A stretch of DNA of 37,415 nucleotides. Origin: Cellulosilyticum sp. GTDB lineage: Bacteria; Bacillota; Clostridia; Lachnospirales; Cellulosilyticaceae. Under the pieces are notes generated by a model. That model was not told where the DNA came from, did no database searches, and was given only the letters and a program-made list of their open reading frames with translations. This document shows, in pieces, positions 1 to 8,362 of this stretch (positions are counted from its first letter, which is position 1; each line of letters begins with the position of its first letter). The stretch covers positions 1 to 37,415 of the forward strand of contig JAFOHG010000086.1 in assembly GCA_017421915.1 (NCBI GenBank), given 5' to 3'. The position numbers and the translations under genes were made by a program.

Positions 1-1
1 A

Positions 2-937
2 AGTGAAAAAGTTAATTTAAAACCAGTGCTTCATCAAATAAATGAAGAAATAGAAGTACATAAACAAGCTATAAAAGAGATAAAAAGAAGTTTTTTAGAA
101 GAGAAAGCATTAGGAGAAAAGATTTTAGCAGTCGAGCTATCACCACCACCAGATGCAAACTATGAAAAGATTATGGATGCAGCCAATGTGCTTAAACGAA
201 ATGGTGTAGATATTTTAACCTTTCCAGATTCCCCATCAGGGAGAATGCGTGCAGATTCTATTTTAATGAGTGTAAAGGTAGCTAATGAAGTTAAAATCAA
301 TGTTTTACCACATATTTGTTGTCGTGACCGTAATGCTATTGCAATTCGCTCAGAATTACTTGGGGCACATATTAATGGGGTGAAAAATGTTTTAGTGATT
401 ACAGGGGATCCTGTTCCAGCTATGGTAAGAGAGAATGTGAAAAGTGTATTTAATTTTGATTCTGTAGGGGTTATGAAAACCATTCAAGAGATGAATGAGG
501 ATCAATTTAAGGATGAGCCAATGATTTATGGAGGTGCTTTAAACTATAATAGACGTAATATTGAAACAGAGGTTCACAGAATTAATAAAAAGATAGCAGC
601 TGGAGCTAAATTTTTCTTGTCACAGCCCATTTTTACAAGCGAAGATGCAGAAAAGTTACGTTATATAAAATCTAGAGTAGATACTAAAATTCTTTGTGGT
701 ATTATGCCGTTAGTTAGCCAGCGTAATGCAAATTTTATTAAAAATGAAATGGCAGATATTCATGTAACAGATGAAATCGTTAACCTTTTTGCACCAGAAA
801 TGAGTAAAGTAGAAGGTGAAGCAGTAGGAGTTAACATTGCAAGACAAATGATAGCAGAAACAAAAGATTTTGTAGATGGGTATTATTTTAGCATACCGTT
901 TAATAGAGTCTATTTATTAGAACAGATTTTGGATTAA
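2..937 (+). CDS. Methylenetetrahydrofolate reductase domain, 3' part of gene cut by window edge
   Basis: The reading frame is open from base 2 to the stop at 937, so the gene begins outside the window; a GTG at 26 is available but has no Shine-Dalgarno sequence. The visible part is a full MTHFR barrel: an acidic strand (VELSPPP), a DxLTFPDSPSGR-type segment, HICCRDRN, and VLVITGDP followed later by FLSQPIF and GIMPLVS, all typical of MetF. The enzyme reduces 5,10-methylene-THF to 5-methyl-THF with a flavin. The extra residues ahead of the barrel, rich in Glu and Lys, look like the linker of the two-domain homocysteine S-methyltransferase/MTHFR proteins of Firmicutes (YitJ type, about 600 aa). 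That the missing N-terminal half is a homocysteine methyltransferase is inference. A methionine role fits metY 1.8 kb downstream. A terminator follows at 998-1040. Confidence 0.88.
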   Translation, partial: SEKVNLKPVLHQINEEIEVHKQAIKEIKRSFLEEKALGEKILAVELSPPPDANYEKIMDAANVLKRNGVDILTFPDSPSGRMRADSILMSVKVANEVKINVLPHICCRDRNAIAIRSELLGAHINGVKNVLVITGDPVPAMVRENVKSVFNFDSVGVMKTIQEMNEDQFKDEPMIYGGALNYNRRNIETEVHRINKKIAAGAKFFLSQPIFTSEDAEKLRYIKSRVDTKILCGIMPLVSQRNANFIKNEMADIHVTDEIVNLFAPEMSKVEGEAVGVNIARQMIAETKDFVDGYYFSIPFNRVYLLEQILD

Positions 938-997
938 GAAAAATAAAGTTAAATATAGGGTTATAGAACAGAATAGAAAAGTTGTTAAACAATATCT

Positions 998-1040
998 AAA
1001 AGAGAGATGCTATGGAGAAATTCATGACATCTCTTTTTTT
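998..1040 (+). terminator. Intrinsic terminator after the MTHFR gene
   Basis: Stem AAAAGAGAGATG (998-1009) pairs with CATCTCTTTTTT (from 1028) with one G-T pair, followed by a run of seven T. It lies 60 bases after the MTHFR stop and closes that transcript. Confidence 0.8.
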
Positions 1041-1229
1041 AGGTGCCTTCAGCAGGAGTACAATATAATAGCTACAAGTTTTTAGTAATAAAAAGTTTAC
1101 AATTAGGTGTATTGAATCTGCAAAAGTTATATGATAGTATACCAAACTATAAACTGGTAAAAATTTATATTTGTAAAAATACATAAAAATTAAGTATAGA
1201 GCTAAAATAGTAATTTAGGAGTTAAATAG

Positions 1230-2594
1230 ATGTTAAGAATATTAAAAAAGGCAGATTCAGCGAAAAATAAAGAATATATAGAAGTGGATCAAGTGACTTC
1301 TATCATAGAAAATATTTTAAATGGAACAATGACAATAGAACAAGTAGATTTTAATAATGCAAGAGTCAATGAGCTATTTAAAACTTTATTAATGAAGTAT
1401 GAAAGTGAACAAAGAGAGTTTTTATTAGGATTTAATACTACATTAGAATCCCTTACAAAAATGGATAAATTAAGAGAAGTTATTACCAATGTAAAAAAGC
1501 AAAATGAAATGACAAATGCTATTTATTTATTTGGTAAGAAATTAAATACATCTATAGCAGACATAGAAGAGTTAGTCTTAAATACAGATAAAATAACAGG
1601 AAAAGGAAAAGAAATCTCTATTCAAAGTCGTGAAAAGATTAAAGATACAATAGAATTTGTAAAATACTCATGCGATCAAGTACATGATTTTAAAGATCAA
1701 ATGATTAAAGTACAAGAGCACACAAATGATATTACAACACTTTTAAATATGATTAGCCAGATTGCAGATCAAACAAAGTTATTGGCACTAAATGCGACTA
1801 TTGAAGCAGCGAGAGCGGGTGAGCATGGGAGAGGATTTAATATTGTTGCTAATGAAGTAAAACAATTATCCGATCACACACAAAATGTATTATTGCAAGT
1901 AGAGGCTAGTATTTCAGAATTACATAAAAGTGTATTTGATGCTTTAGAAGGTATCACTAGTATTACAGGGGATTTAAATAAAGGAAGAATATTAGTGGAA
2001 GAAGCCGAGAAGAATGTTGATTTAATCAATGCAACAATAGATGAAGTAAAGGAATCTATTGAAGGGGTCACACATAATACAAAAGAGCAAACAAGTTCAA
2101 TGGAAAAATTAATAGCTCGTCTAGAAGAGAGTGTGGAGGGAATTGCTAAAATTGAAGTAAGTTCACGTAATACAGCAGAAGATATTTATAAACTGAGCAA
2201 TGAAGTACAAAGTACACGTGTTCAGATTGCAAGCGGAGCTAAAAATATAGCATTTAAAGACCAAGTGGAACTCTTTAGAGTAGACCACTTATTATGGAAA
2301 TGGAAGATTTATAATATGTTACTTGACTTTGAGAAAGTAGATGTTAATCAAGCAGCAGATTATCATAATTGTAGACTTGGAAAATGGTACTATCAGCAAC
2401 AAGGTGAAGTGACTCAAAGTATGAGCTTTAAAAAGATTGAGGCACCACATAAACATATGCACAATCTAGCAAAAATAGCAACTGAATGCTATAAGGGACA
2501 AGATATTGCAGGTAGTGAAAAAGCATTGGCACAGATGGAAGAAACCTCACAAGAAATTATTAACTTACTAGAGCAATTAAAAAAAGAGGTATAG
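1230..2594 (+). CDS. Soluble methyl-accepting chemotaxis protein with C-terminal CZB zinc-binding domain
   Basis: A 454-aa chemoreceptor with no membrane segment, so it acts in the cytoplasm. The signalling hairpin tip is clear near residues 172-210 (QIADQTKLLALNATIEAAR, then AGEHGRGFNIVANEVKQLS), and long heptad coiled coils flank it. From about residue 351 to the end is a chemoreceptor zinc-binding (CZB) domain: a His in DHLLWKWK, then YHNCRLGKWYY, and a late His cluster PHKHMH. These supply the three-His/one-Cys zinc site known in this family, where zinc bound by Cys/His reports zinc level or oxidants such as HOCl. The N-terminal 100 residues are helical and match no sensor that I recognise. 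Start ATG 1230 follows TTTAGGAG. It is a single-gene unit between terminators, 150 bases ahead of metY. Confidence 0.9.
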   Translation: MLRILKKADSAKNKEYIEVDQVTSIIENILNGTMTIEQVDFNNARVNELFKTLLMKYESEQREFLLGFNTTLESLTKMDKLREVITNVKKQNEMTNAIYLFGKKLNTSIADIEELVLNTDKITGKGKEISIQSREKIKDTIEFVKYSCDQVHDFKDQMIKVQEHTNDITTLLNMISQIADQTKLLALNATIEAARAGEHGRGFNIVANEVKQLSDHTQNVLLQVEASISELHKSVFDALEGITSITGDLNKGRILVEEAEKNVDLINATIDEVKESIEGVTHNTKEQTSSMEKLIARLEESVEGIAKIEVSSRNTAEDIYKLSNEVQSTRVQIASGAKNIAFKDQVELFRVDHLLWKWKIYNMLLDFEKVDVNQAADYHNCRLGKWYYQQQGEVTQSMSFKKIEAPHKHMHNLAKIATECYKGQDIAGSEKALAQMEETSQEIINLLEQLKKEV

Positions 2595-2637
2595 TAGCTA
2601 TAGGCTATATCTATAACACATCATGGTTTTTTTAGAT

Positions 2638-2668
2638 TATACAAAAATAGAATGACACAGTATACTGT
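2638..2668 (+). promoter_or_regulatory. Likely metY promoter with a 12-bp palindrome over the -10
   Basis: A -35-like TATACA (2638-2643) and -10 TATACT (2661-2666) are 17 bases apart. The -10 sits inside the perfect palindrome ACAGTATACTGT (2657-2668), a good place for a repressor to bind. No S-box or T-box features are visible in this leader. Confidence 0.5.
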
Positions 2669-2744
2669 AATCATTAAGAGCTAAGGAAAGCGATTGGTTA
2701 AATAAGCATGGTAAAAATAAATAGAATAGATGGGGGAATTTATA

Positions 2745-4052
2745 ATGAGTAAAAAAGTATATGCAGAAAGAAATTTAAGATTTGAAACATTACAGTTACA
2801 TGTAGGACAGGAAATACCAGATATAGCAACAGATGCAAGAGCAGTTCCAATTTATCAGACATCATCTTATGTTTTTAGAAACAGTGAACACGCAGCAGCA
2901 AGATTTGGCTTATCAGATGCAGGAAATATTTATGGAAGACTTACAAATCCTACAGAAGATGTTTTTGAAAAAAGAATAGCAGCCTTAGAAGGGGGAGTAG
3001 CAGCTTTAGCAGTAGCTTCAGGCGCAGCCGCTATTTCTTATACAATCCAAAACTTAGCTCAAAATGGGGACCATATTGTAGCTGCTAAAAATATTTATGG
3101 TGGAAGTTATAATCTCTTAGCCCATACCTTGCCACAGTATGGCATTACAACAACTTTTGTAGACCCATTTGAAGAAGGTGCTATTGAAAGGGCTATTAAG
3201 GAGAATACAAAAGCTGTTTATATTGAAACATTAGGAAATCCTAACTCAGAAGTTGTTGATATTGAAGGCATTGCAAAGATTGCACATGCACATAAAATTC
3301 CACTTGTTGTAGACAGTACATTTGCAACACCATACTTAGTAAGACCTATTGAATATGGAGCAGATATTGTAATTCATTCAGCAACTAAGTTTATCGGAGG
3401 ACATGGCACTGCTATAGGAGGTGTCATTATTGATAGTGGCAAATTTGACTGGGAAGCTTCAGGAAAGTTTCCGTCTTTAACTGAACCTAATCCTAGCTAT
3501 CATGGAATCAGTTTTACAAAAGCAGTTGGAGCAGCAGCTTTTGTAACTAAAATAAGAGCGATTCTATTAAGAGATACAGGAGCAACACTTTCTCCATTTC
3601 ATGCGTTTTTATTTTTACAAGGCTTAGAAACACTTTCTCTTAGAGTTGAACGTCATGTAGAAAATGCTTTAAAAGTAGTAGAGTATTTAAGTCATCATCC
3701 TCAGGTAGAAACAGTAAACCATCCAGCGATTTCTAAAGATTTGTCTCAACAAGCACTATATAAGAAATATTTTCCAAATGGAGGAGGTTCTATTTTTACT
3801 TTTGAAATAAAAGGAGATGCACAGAAAGCTAAAGATTTTATAGATCACCTAGAACTCTTTTCACTACTTGCTAATGTAGCAGATGTGAAATCTCTAGTGA
3901 TTCATCCAGCTTCTACAACGCATTCACAACTAACCAAGGAAGAATTATTAGACCAAGGTATTAAAGAAAATACAATTCGATTATCTATTGGCACAGAAAA
4001 TATAGCGGATATTATTGAAGATTTGGAAGAGGCTTTTAAAGCGGTTCAATGA
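2745..4052 (+). CDS. metY: O-acetylhomoserine sulfhydrylase (aminocarboxypropyltransferase)
   Basis: A 435-aa PLP enzyme of the Cys/Met metabolism family. It makes homocysteine from O-acetylhomoserine and sulfide. Visible hallmarks are the start RFETLQLHVGQ, QTSSYVF, the glycine-rich ASGAAA loop, NPNSEVVDIEGIA, VVDSTFATPYLVRP, and the PLP lysine in IHSATKFIGGHG. The C-terminal part carries SLVIHPASTTHSQL and IRLSIGTE. The length (about 430 aa rather than about 380) and the long insert near DWEASGKFPSLTEPNPSYHG separate it from MetB/MetC. ATG 2745 is chosen because the GGGGGAA ribosome site lies 5-10 bases before it; the in-frame ATG at 2730 overlaps that site. Together with the MTHFR gene this suggests a methionine-synthesis neighbourhood, though the genes are not in one operon. 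Confidence 0.93.
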   Translation: MSKKVYAERNLRFETLQLHVGQEIPDIATDARAVPIYQTSSYVFRNSEHAAARFGLSDAGNIYGRLTNPTEDVFEKRIAALEGGVAALAVASGAAAISYTIQNLAQNGDHIVAAKNIYGGSYNLLAHTLPQYGITTTFVDPFEEGAIERAIKENTKAVYIETLGNPNSEVVDIEGIAKIAHAHKIPLVVDSTFATPYLVRPIEYGADIVIHSATKFIGGHGTAIGGVIIDSGKFDWEASGKFPSLTEPNPSYHGISFTKAVGAAAFVTKIRAILLRDTGATLSPFHAFLFLQGLETLSLRVERHVENALKVVEYLSHHPQVETVNHPAISKDLSQQALYKKYFPNGGGSIFTFEIKGDAQKAKDFIDHLELFSLLANVADVKSLVIHPASTTHSQLTKEELLDQGIKENTIRLSIGTENIADIIEDLEEAFKAVQ

Positions 4053-4197
4053 AGACTCTAAGTTTTTAGTACATCCAGCTGTAGCGTAAGCTTTAATAAA
4101 AAATGTATGAAATCATTAGATAATCTCAGTATAATTATAAAAATATACAATTATAGATAGGAATAATAAAAAAATTATCAATGACTTATTAAAATAA

Positions 4198-4226
4198 TTG
4201 ACATTGAATAAAAGAAAGCGTAAGAT
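4198..4226 (+). promoter_or_regulatory. Sigma-A-type promoter inside the 4053-4574 gap
   Basis: A consensus -35 TTGACA (4198-4203), a 17-base spacer and a -10-like TAAGAT (4221-4226). It would start a transcript near 4233 that meets the hairpin at 4481-4521. It is the best promoter seen upstream of the GT51 gene. Confidence 0.6.
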
Positions 4227-4480
4227 GATGAACGGTAGAGATAATAAGAGTGCATAGTAAGGAGGAAAGGTCAGAGTTATATTATATAATATTGAGTGAA
4301 ATCAATAAGATGGAAGAAGTATTTTTAGAGGGTAGTTTATTAATAGACATAAAAGAGAAATATATAGAGAGAAATATACAATAATAAATATACAAAGTAA
4401 ATATACATAAGAAAATATACATAAGAAAATATAGAACGCAAATATATAAGTCAGTAGAATCTAGGTTAAATATATTAAAT
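4227..4480 (+). ncRNA. Candidate untranslated leader or small RNA between promoter and hairpin
   Basis: Between the promoter at 4198-4226 and the terminator at 4481-4521 no convincing coding frame exists. The longest frame, TTG 4292 to TAA 4384 (30 codons), has no ribosome site. An AAGGAGG at 4259-4265 is not followed by a start codon at usable distance. The stretch is purine-rich and ends in a tandem repeat. It could be a small RNA of roughly 290 nt, or the attenuated leader of the GT51 gene 53 bases beyond the hairpin. Both readings are inference. Confidence 0.35.
4358..4452 (+). repeat. Seven tandem 13-14-nt repeats, consensus AAATATACATAAGA
   Basis: Units begin at 4358, 4372, 4386, 4399, 4413, 4427 and 4440. 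Each starts with AAATATA followed by a variable 6-7-nt tail; units four and five are identical. The spacing of 13 or 14 bases is kept throughout. The surrounding DNA is also AT-rich, but the regular phase makes this more than composition. Confidence 0.75.
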
Positions 4481-4521
4481 AAAAAGTGTTATAAGAGCAA
4501 AAGTTCTTATAACACTTTTTT
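4481..4521 (+). terminator. Strong hairpin terminator 53 bases before the GT51 gene
   Basis: A perfect 16-bp stem, AAAAAGTGTTATAAGA (4481-4496) with its complement (4505-4520), has an 8-base loop and a T tract. With no gene directly ahead of it, it ends either a small RNA or a leader transcript. Confidence 0.8.
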
Positions 4522-4574
4522 GCATATATAAATTTTATTGCATTTAAAGTAAGTAAGGGAGGCTAAGGGAAAAA

Positions 4575-5585
4575 ATGAAAAATAGTAAAGAGCAGCATAT
4601 AGGAAGAAGAATTATAACGAGTATTTTAGGATGTATAATAGGGGGGGTACTAATAGGTGCTTATATTATAGGAAGAATAGTAGCACAAGTACCAGATATT
4701 AATCAGATTAGGTTTGAGGCTGAAGAGCCATATACAACTATTGTATATGATGAAGAAGGGAACAGAATTATAAATTTCTCTCAATCTGAAGATAGAGCAT
4801 ATATTAGTCTGTCTCAAATTCCTATAACAATGCAACAAGCGATTATTTTTATGGAAGATAAAGAATTTTACAAACATAGAGGAATTGATTTTTTTAATTC
4901 TATAGGTAGATTAATAAAGCATCTTATTTCAGGCCATGGCCTATATCATGGCTCGACTATTACGCAGCAGGTTATAGAGTGTAATGTAGCATTAAATCAT
5001 CATACAATAGCTGATAAACTACAGGAACAGTATTTAGCGCTAAAATTAGAAAGGTACTATGGTAAGGATATTATACTAGAAAATTACTTAAATACAATTT
5101 CATTTGGGGGAAGAGCCTTGGGGGTAGAGGCGGCAGCGGAGTATTATTTTGATAAACATATTAATGAGTTAGCTTTAGGGGAGCAGCTTGTATTAGCAGT
5201 TATGATTAAAAATCCTACATATTATAGTCCGATTCATAATCCTAAAAATAATTGGGAGAAGGTTCGTAGTGTGATGGAAGAGATGGTATCAAGTGGTTAT
5301 CTTAAGGAAGAGGATAGGCAATTGGTCTTAAAAAGTAATCCATATCAAAATATTAGAAAGACATGGGGAAATAAAAATGATAGAACCTTAATTGCAAAGG
5401 TATATAATGAAGTGGTACACATTTTACAAGCCAAACTTAATCTTTCTAAAATAGAGGCACAACAAATACTTTACTCAGAGAAATTAAGAATTTATACTAA
5501 TTTAGATCGTCGTTTACTGGGGAGTGACACTAGTAAATTACAGATAAAGATTGAAGATTCAAAAGGTAATGTTATATGGGAGTAA
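4575..5585 (+). CDS. Monofunctional peptidoglycan glycosyltransferase (GT51), no transpeptidase domain
   Basis: A 336-aa membrane protein. Residues 12-37 form one membrane segment with the rest outside. The GT51 domain shows the catalytic Glu94 motif EDKEFYKHRG, then GSTITQQ (residues 126-132), KLQEQYLALKLE with the second conserved Glu (151), and KDIILENYLN. It would polymerise lipid II glycan strands. The second motif is altered: the usual Lys-Asn after GSTITQQ reads VIECNVALNHH. The protein continues past the GT51 fold into KLRIYTNLDRRLL, which resembles the linker that starts the transpeptidase part of class A PBPs, but stops 30 residues later. It is therefore either a natural monofunctional enzyme or a shortened PBP1. 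A good ribosome site (GGGAGG) precedes ATG 4575. A shared terminator separates it from oadA. Confidence 0.85.
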   Translation: MKNSKEQHIGRRIITSILGCIIGGVLIGAYIIGRIVAQVPDINQIRFEAEEPYTTIVYDEEGNRIINFSQSEDRAYISLSQIPITMQQAIIFMEDKEFYKHRGIDFFNSIGRLIKHLISGHGLYHGSTITQQVIECNVALNHHTIADKLQEQYLALKLERYYGKDIILENYLNTISFGGRALGVEAAAEYYFDKHINELALGEQLVLAVMIKNPTYYSPIHNPKNNWEKVRSVMEEMVSSGYLKEEDRQLVLKSNPYQNIRKTWGNKNDRTLIAKVYNEVVHILQAKLNLSKIEAQQILYSEKLRIYTNLDRRLLGSDTSKLQIKIEDSKGNVIWE

Positions 5586-5603
5586 AACTTTAAAACCAAG
5601 TTG

Positions 5604-5657
5604 AATAAAGAATTGCCATTAGAAATAGATAATAATCTCTAATGGCAATTCTTTATT
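5604..5657. terminator. Bidirectional terminator between GT51 gene and oadA
   Basis: A perfect 20-bp stem (5604-5623 with 5638-5657) and a 14-base loop, with T-rich flanks on both strands. It serves the converging GT51 gene and the oad operon. Confidence 0.85.
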
Positions 5658-5688
5658 TGTTTGATATTTATTATTTTTTCAATAAGAA

Positions 5689-7140
5689 TTATTTAGAAAC
5701 ATCTTGTACATAAAGTACTCTTACACCGTCAGATGTAGAAGCGGTTTGGGCAGCTGTTTCTTTTTTAGTAGCTGATGTTTGATCAGGAGCTGCTACACGT
5801 CCATCTCTAATATCAAAGAATTTTCTAGCAACCTGTGGGAATAAAGCATAGCTAAGAACATCTTCCTCACATTTAGCAACATCTTTACATTCTTCTTTGA
5901 TTTTATCAAGTTCTGGTTCAAGAAGATCAGCTGGTCTACAAGTAATAACTTCATCATCGCCAATAGCTTTCTTTCTAACTTCCTCATTAACTTCACCAGG
6001 AAGTCGTCCATATTCCCCTCTTAGAACTGCTTTAGATTCTTTAGGGAATACTTTATATCTTTCACCAGAAAGGATGTTAAATACTGCTTGTGTACCAACG
6101 ATTTGGCTACTTGGTGTTACAAGTGGTGGGTATCCAAAATCTTTTCTAACTCTTGGAACTTCAGCTAATACATCATAGTATTTATCGAGGGCATTAGCTT
6201 GTTTGTGTTGAGAGATAAGGTTAGAAAGCATACCACCTGGTACTTGGTAAAGAAGAGCATTAGTATCTACACTAAGTACTTTAGGGTCAAGGATGCCATC
6301 TGCTTTAAGTTTGTCTGCTACTTTTCTAAAGTGAGCAGCAGCTTCACTTAACTTAGTAAGGTCTAATCCTGTATCATACTCAGTACCTTGAAGGGTTGCA
6401 ACAAGTGCTTCTGTTGTTGGGTTTGATGTACCATTAGCAAGTGGAGAAAGTGCACAGTCTACAATATCTACACCAGCTTGGATAGCCATAAGATAAGTCA
6501 TATCTCCAGTACCTGAAGTATTATGTGTATGTAAATGAATTGGTACATCTAAGTTTTCTTTTAATTTTTTAACCAGCTTATAAGCATCAAATGGAAGAAG
6601 AAGGTTAGCCATATCTTTAATACAGATTACATCGGCACCGATTTTAACCATTTCTTCAGCTAATTTAACAAAGTAATCAATGCTGTGAACAGGGCTTGTT
6701 GTGTAACTAAAGGCAATTTCACAAGTACCACCATATTCTTTAACATATTTTGCAGCAGCAGCTACGTTTCTTGGGTCATTGAGTGCATCGAAAATACGAA
6801 CAACATCAATACCATTTTCAATAGATTTTTTACAGAAAGCTTCTACTACATCATCTGCATAGTGTTTGTAACCAAGTAGGTTTTGTCCACGAAGGAGCAT
6901 TTGAAGTGGAGTATTTGGCATAGCTTTCTTTAATGTACGAAGTCTTTCCCAAGGGTCTTCGTTTAAGAAACGCATACATGAGTCAAAAGTAGCGCCACCC
7001 CAACATTCAAGTGACCAATAACCCATTTTATCAAGTACTTCGCAAGCAGGGAGCATATCTTCAATACGCATTCTTGTTGCAGCTTGTGATTGATGTGCAT
7101 CTCTTAAAATTGTATCTGTAATTCTAACTTGTTTACCCAT
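5689..7140 (-). CDS. oadA: Oxaloacetate decarboxylase alpha subunit (carboxyltransferase)
   Basis: A 483-aa biotin-dependent carboxyltransferase subunit that moves CO2 from oxaloacetate to the biotin on the carrier protein, leaving pyruvate. It opens with ITDTILRDAHQSQAATRM, the metal-binding Asp region of the DRE-TIM barrel, followed by LECWGGATFDSCMRFL, a RGQN segment, KDMANLL with the lysine of the carboxylation site region, and the metal ligands in HLHTHNTSG. The C-terminal part is the PYC/OADA conserved domain. It lacks the biotinyl domain found fused to the enteric OadA; that domain is encoded separately at 8363-8707. The subunit could also be annotated as pyruvate carboxylase subunit B, but the membrane beta and gamma partners in the same operon support the sodium pump. 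AAGGAGG precedes ATG 7140. It is the last gene of the four-gene unit. Confidence 0.93.
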   Translation of the reverse strand: MGKQVRITDTILRDAHQSQAATRMRIEDMLPACEVLDKMGYWSLECWGGATFDSCMRFLNEDPWERLRTLKKAMPNTPLQMLLRGQNLLGYKHYADDVVEAFCKKSIENGIDVVRIFDALNDPRNVAAAAKYVKEYGGTCEIAFSYTTSPVHSIDYFVKLAEEMVKIGADVICIKDMANLLLPFDAYKLVKKLKENLDVPIHLHTHNTSGTGDMTYLMAIQAGVDIVDCALSPLANGTSNPTTEALVATLQGTEYDTGLDLTKLSEAAAHFRKVADKLKADGILDPKVLSVDTNALLYQVPGGMLSNLISQHKQANALDKYYDVLAEVPRVRKDFGYPPLVTPSSQIVGTQAVFNILSGERYKVFPKESKAVLRGEYGRLPGEVNEEVRKKAIGDDEVITCRPADLLEPELDKIKEECKDVAKCEEDVLSYALFPQVARKFFDIRDGRVAAPDQTSATKKETAAQTASTSDGVRVLYVQDVSK

Positions 7141-7156
7141 AATTTATGTTTCCTCC

Positions 7157-8329
7157 TTAACCGAATAGTGCAAGTAATACACCAGCAGCAATAGCTGAAC
7201 CAATTACACCTGCAACGTTAGGTCCCATAGCGTGCATTAATAAGAAGTTTGAAGGTTCTTCTTTTTGACCAACCATTTGTGATACACGAGCAGCCATTGG
7301 AACAGCAGAAACACCAGCAGAACCAATGAGTGGATTGATTTTTGTTTTAAGGAATAGGTTCATGATTTTAGCAAGGATTAATCCGCCAGCTGTACCTAAG
7401 CCGAATGCAACAACACCCATACAGATAATCTTAATGGTGCTAAGACTTAAGAATGTAGTAGCTGTAGCTGTAGCACCTACAGATATACCAAGGAAGATTG
7501 TTACAATATTCATAAGTTCATTTTGAGCTGTTTTACTTAAACGGTCGGCAACGCCAGATTCTTTAAGTAAGTTACCAAACATTAAACAACCAACAAGTGG
7601 TGCAGCAGATGGTACGAGAAGAGCTACGAATACAGTAATAACTACTGGGAAGATAATTTTTTCTACTTTAGAAACAGGTCGTAGGGCAACCATCTTAATT
7701 TTTCGTTCTTCTGGAGTAGTAAGTGCTTTCATAATAGGTGGTTGAATAACTGGAACAAGTGCCATATAAGAATAAGCTGCAACGGCAATAGGTCCCAAGA
7801 GATGTGGCGCAAGTTTACTTGTTACGAAGATAGCAGTAGGGCCATCAGCACCACCAATGATACCAATTGAACTAGCTTCAGCAGCATCAAAACCAAGATA
7901 TCTAGCACCAATATATGTAACAAAAATACCAAGTTGTGCAGCAGCACCTAGTAGTAAGCTTTTTGGATTGGCAATAAGTGGACCAAAATCTGTCATAGCC
8001 CCTACACCAATAAAGATTAAACATGGATAAATACCAAGTTTAACGCCTAAGTATAAATAGTCTATAAGACCTGGTGTAACTTCACCGTTACCAAATAAAT
8101 CCCAGTGTACATGACCATTAGCAAATAATGCTTCATGATACACTTCAGCACCAGGAAGGTTCGTTAAAAGCATACCGAATGAAATAGGAAGTAAAAGTAA
8201 AGGCTCAAAACCTTTAGCAATAGCTAAATACATTAAGACGAATGCAATAACGAACATGATTAATACTTTAGGATCATTCGCAATAAGTGAAAATCCGGTT
8301 TGATTTATGAAATTTATAATAGTTTCCAT
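7157..8329 (-). CDS. oadB: Sodium-pumping decarboxylase beta subunit
   Basis: A 390-aa, strongly hydrophobic protein with about nine membrane segments. It decarboxylates carboxybiotin and exports Na+. The conserved [12 protein letters not shown] segment holds the key Asp, and [22 protein letters not shown] and GNLLKESGV followed by ISVGATATA are the hallmarks of the OadB/GcdB/MmdB family. ATG at 8329 is used; GGAGG lies 11 bases ahead. A longer frame from a TTG at 8347 overlaps that ribosome site and is unlikely. The gene follows the biotin carrier by 33 bases and precedes oadA by 16 bases. The family alone does not fix the substrate; the OadA-type alpha subunit does. Confidence 0.93.
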   Translation of the reverse strand: METIINFINQTGFSLIANDPKVLIMFVIAFVLMYLAIAKGFEPLLLLPISFGMLLTNLPGAEVYHEALFANGHVHWDLFGNGEVTPGLIDYLYLGVKLGIYPCLIFIGVGAMTDFGPLIANPKSLLLGAAAQLGIFVTYIGARYLGFDAAEASSIGIIGGADGPTAIFVTSKLAPHLLGPIAVAAYSYMALVPVIQPPIMKALTTPEERKIKMVALRPVSKVEKIIFPVVITVFVALLVPSAAPLVGCLMFGNLLKESGVADRLSKTAQNELMNIVTIFLGISVGATATATTFLSLSTIKIICMGVVAFGLGTAGGLILAKIMNLFLKTKINPLIGSAGVSAVPMAARVSQMVGQKEEPSNFLLMHAMGPNVAGVIGSAIAAGVLLALFG

Positions 8330-8362
8330 ATTAACATGTTCCTCCAATCAAAATTAGGATAA

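Noticed and set aside
996..1184. 62-codon minus-strand frame after the MTHFR gene
   Set aside because: It overlaps the terminator hairpin, with no ribosome site and no recognisable product.
2595..2744. SAM riboswitch or T-box before metY
   Set aside because: None of the S-box or T-box signature sequences can be found; only the palindrome stands out.
4292..4384. 30-codon frame (TTG start) in the leader before the GT51 gene
   Set aside because: There is no ribosome site at usable distance, the codon content is like the surrounding AT-rich DNA, and it runs into the repeat array.
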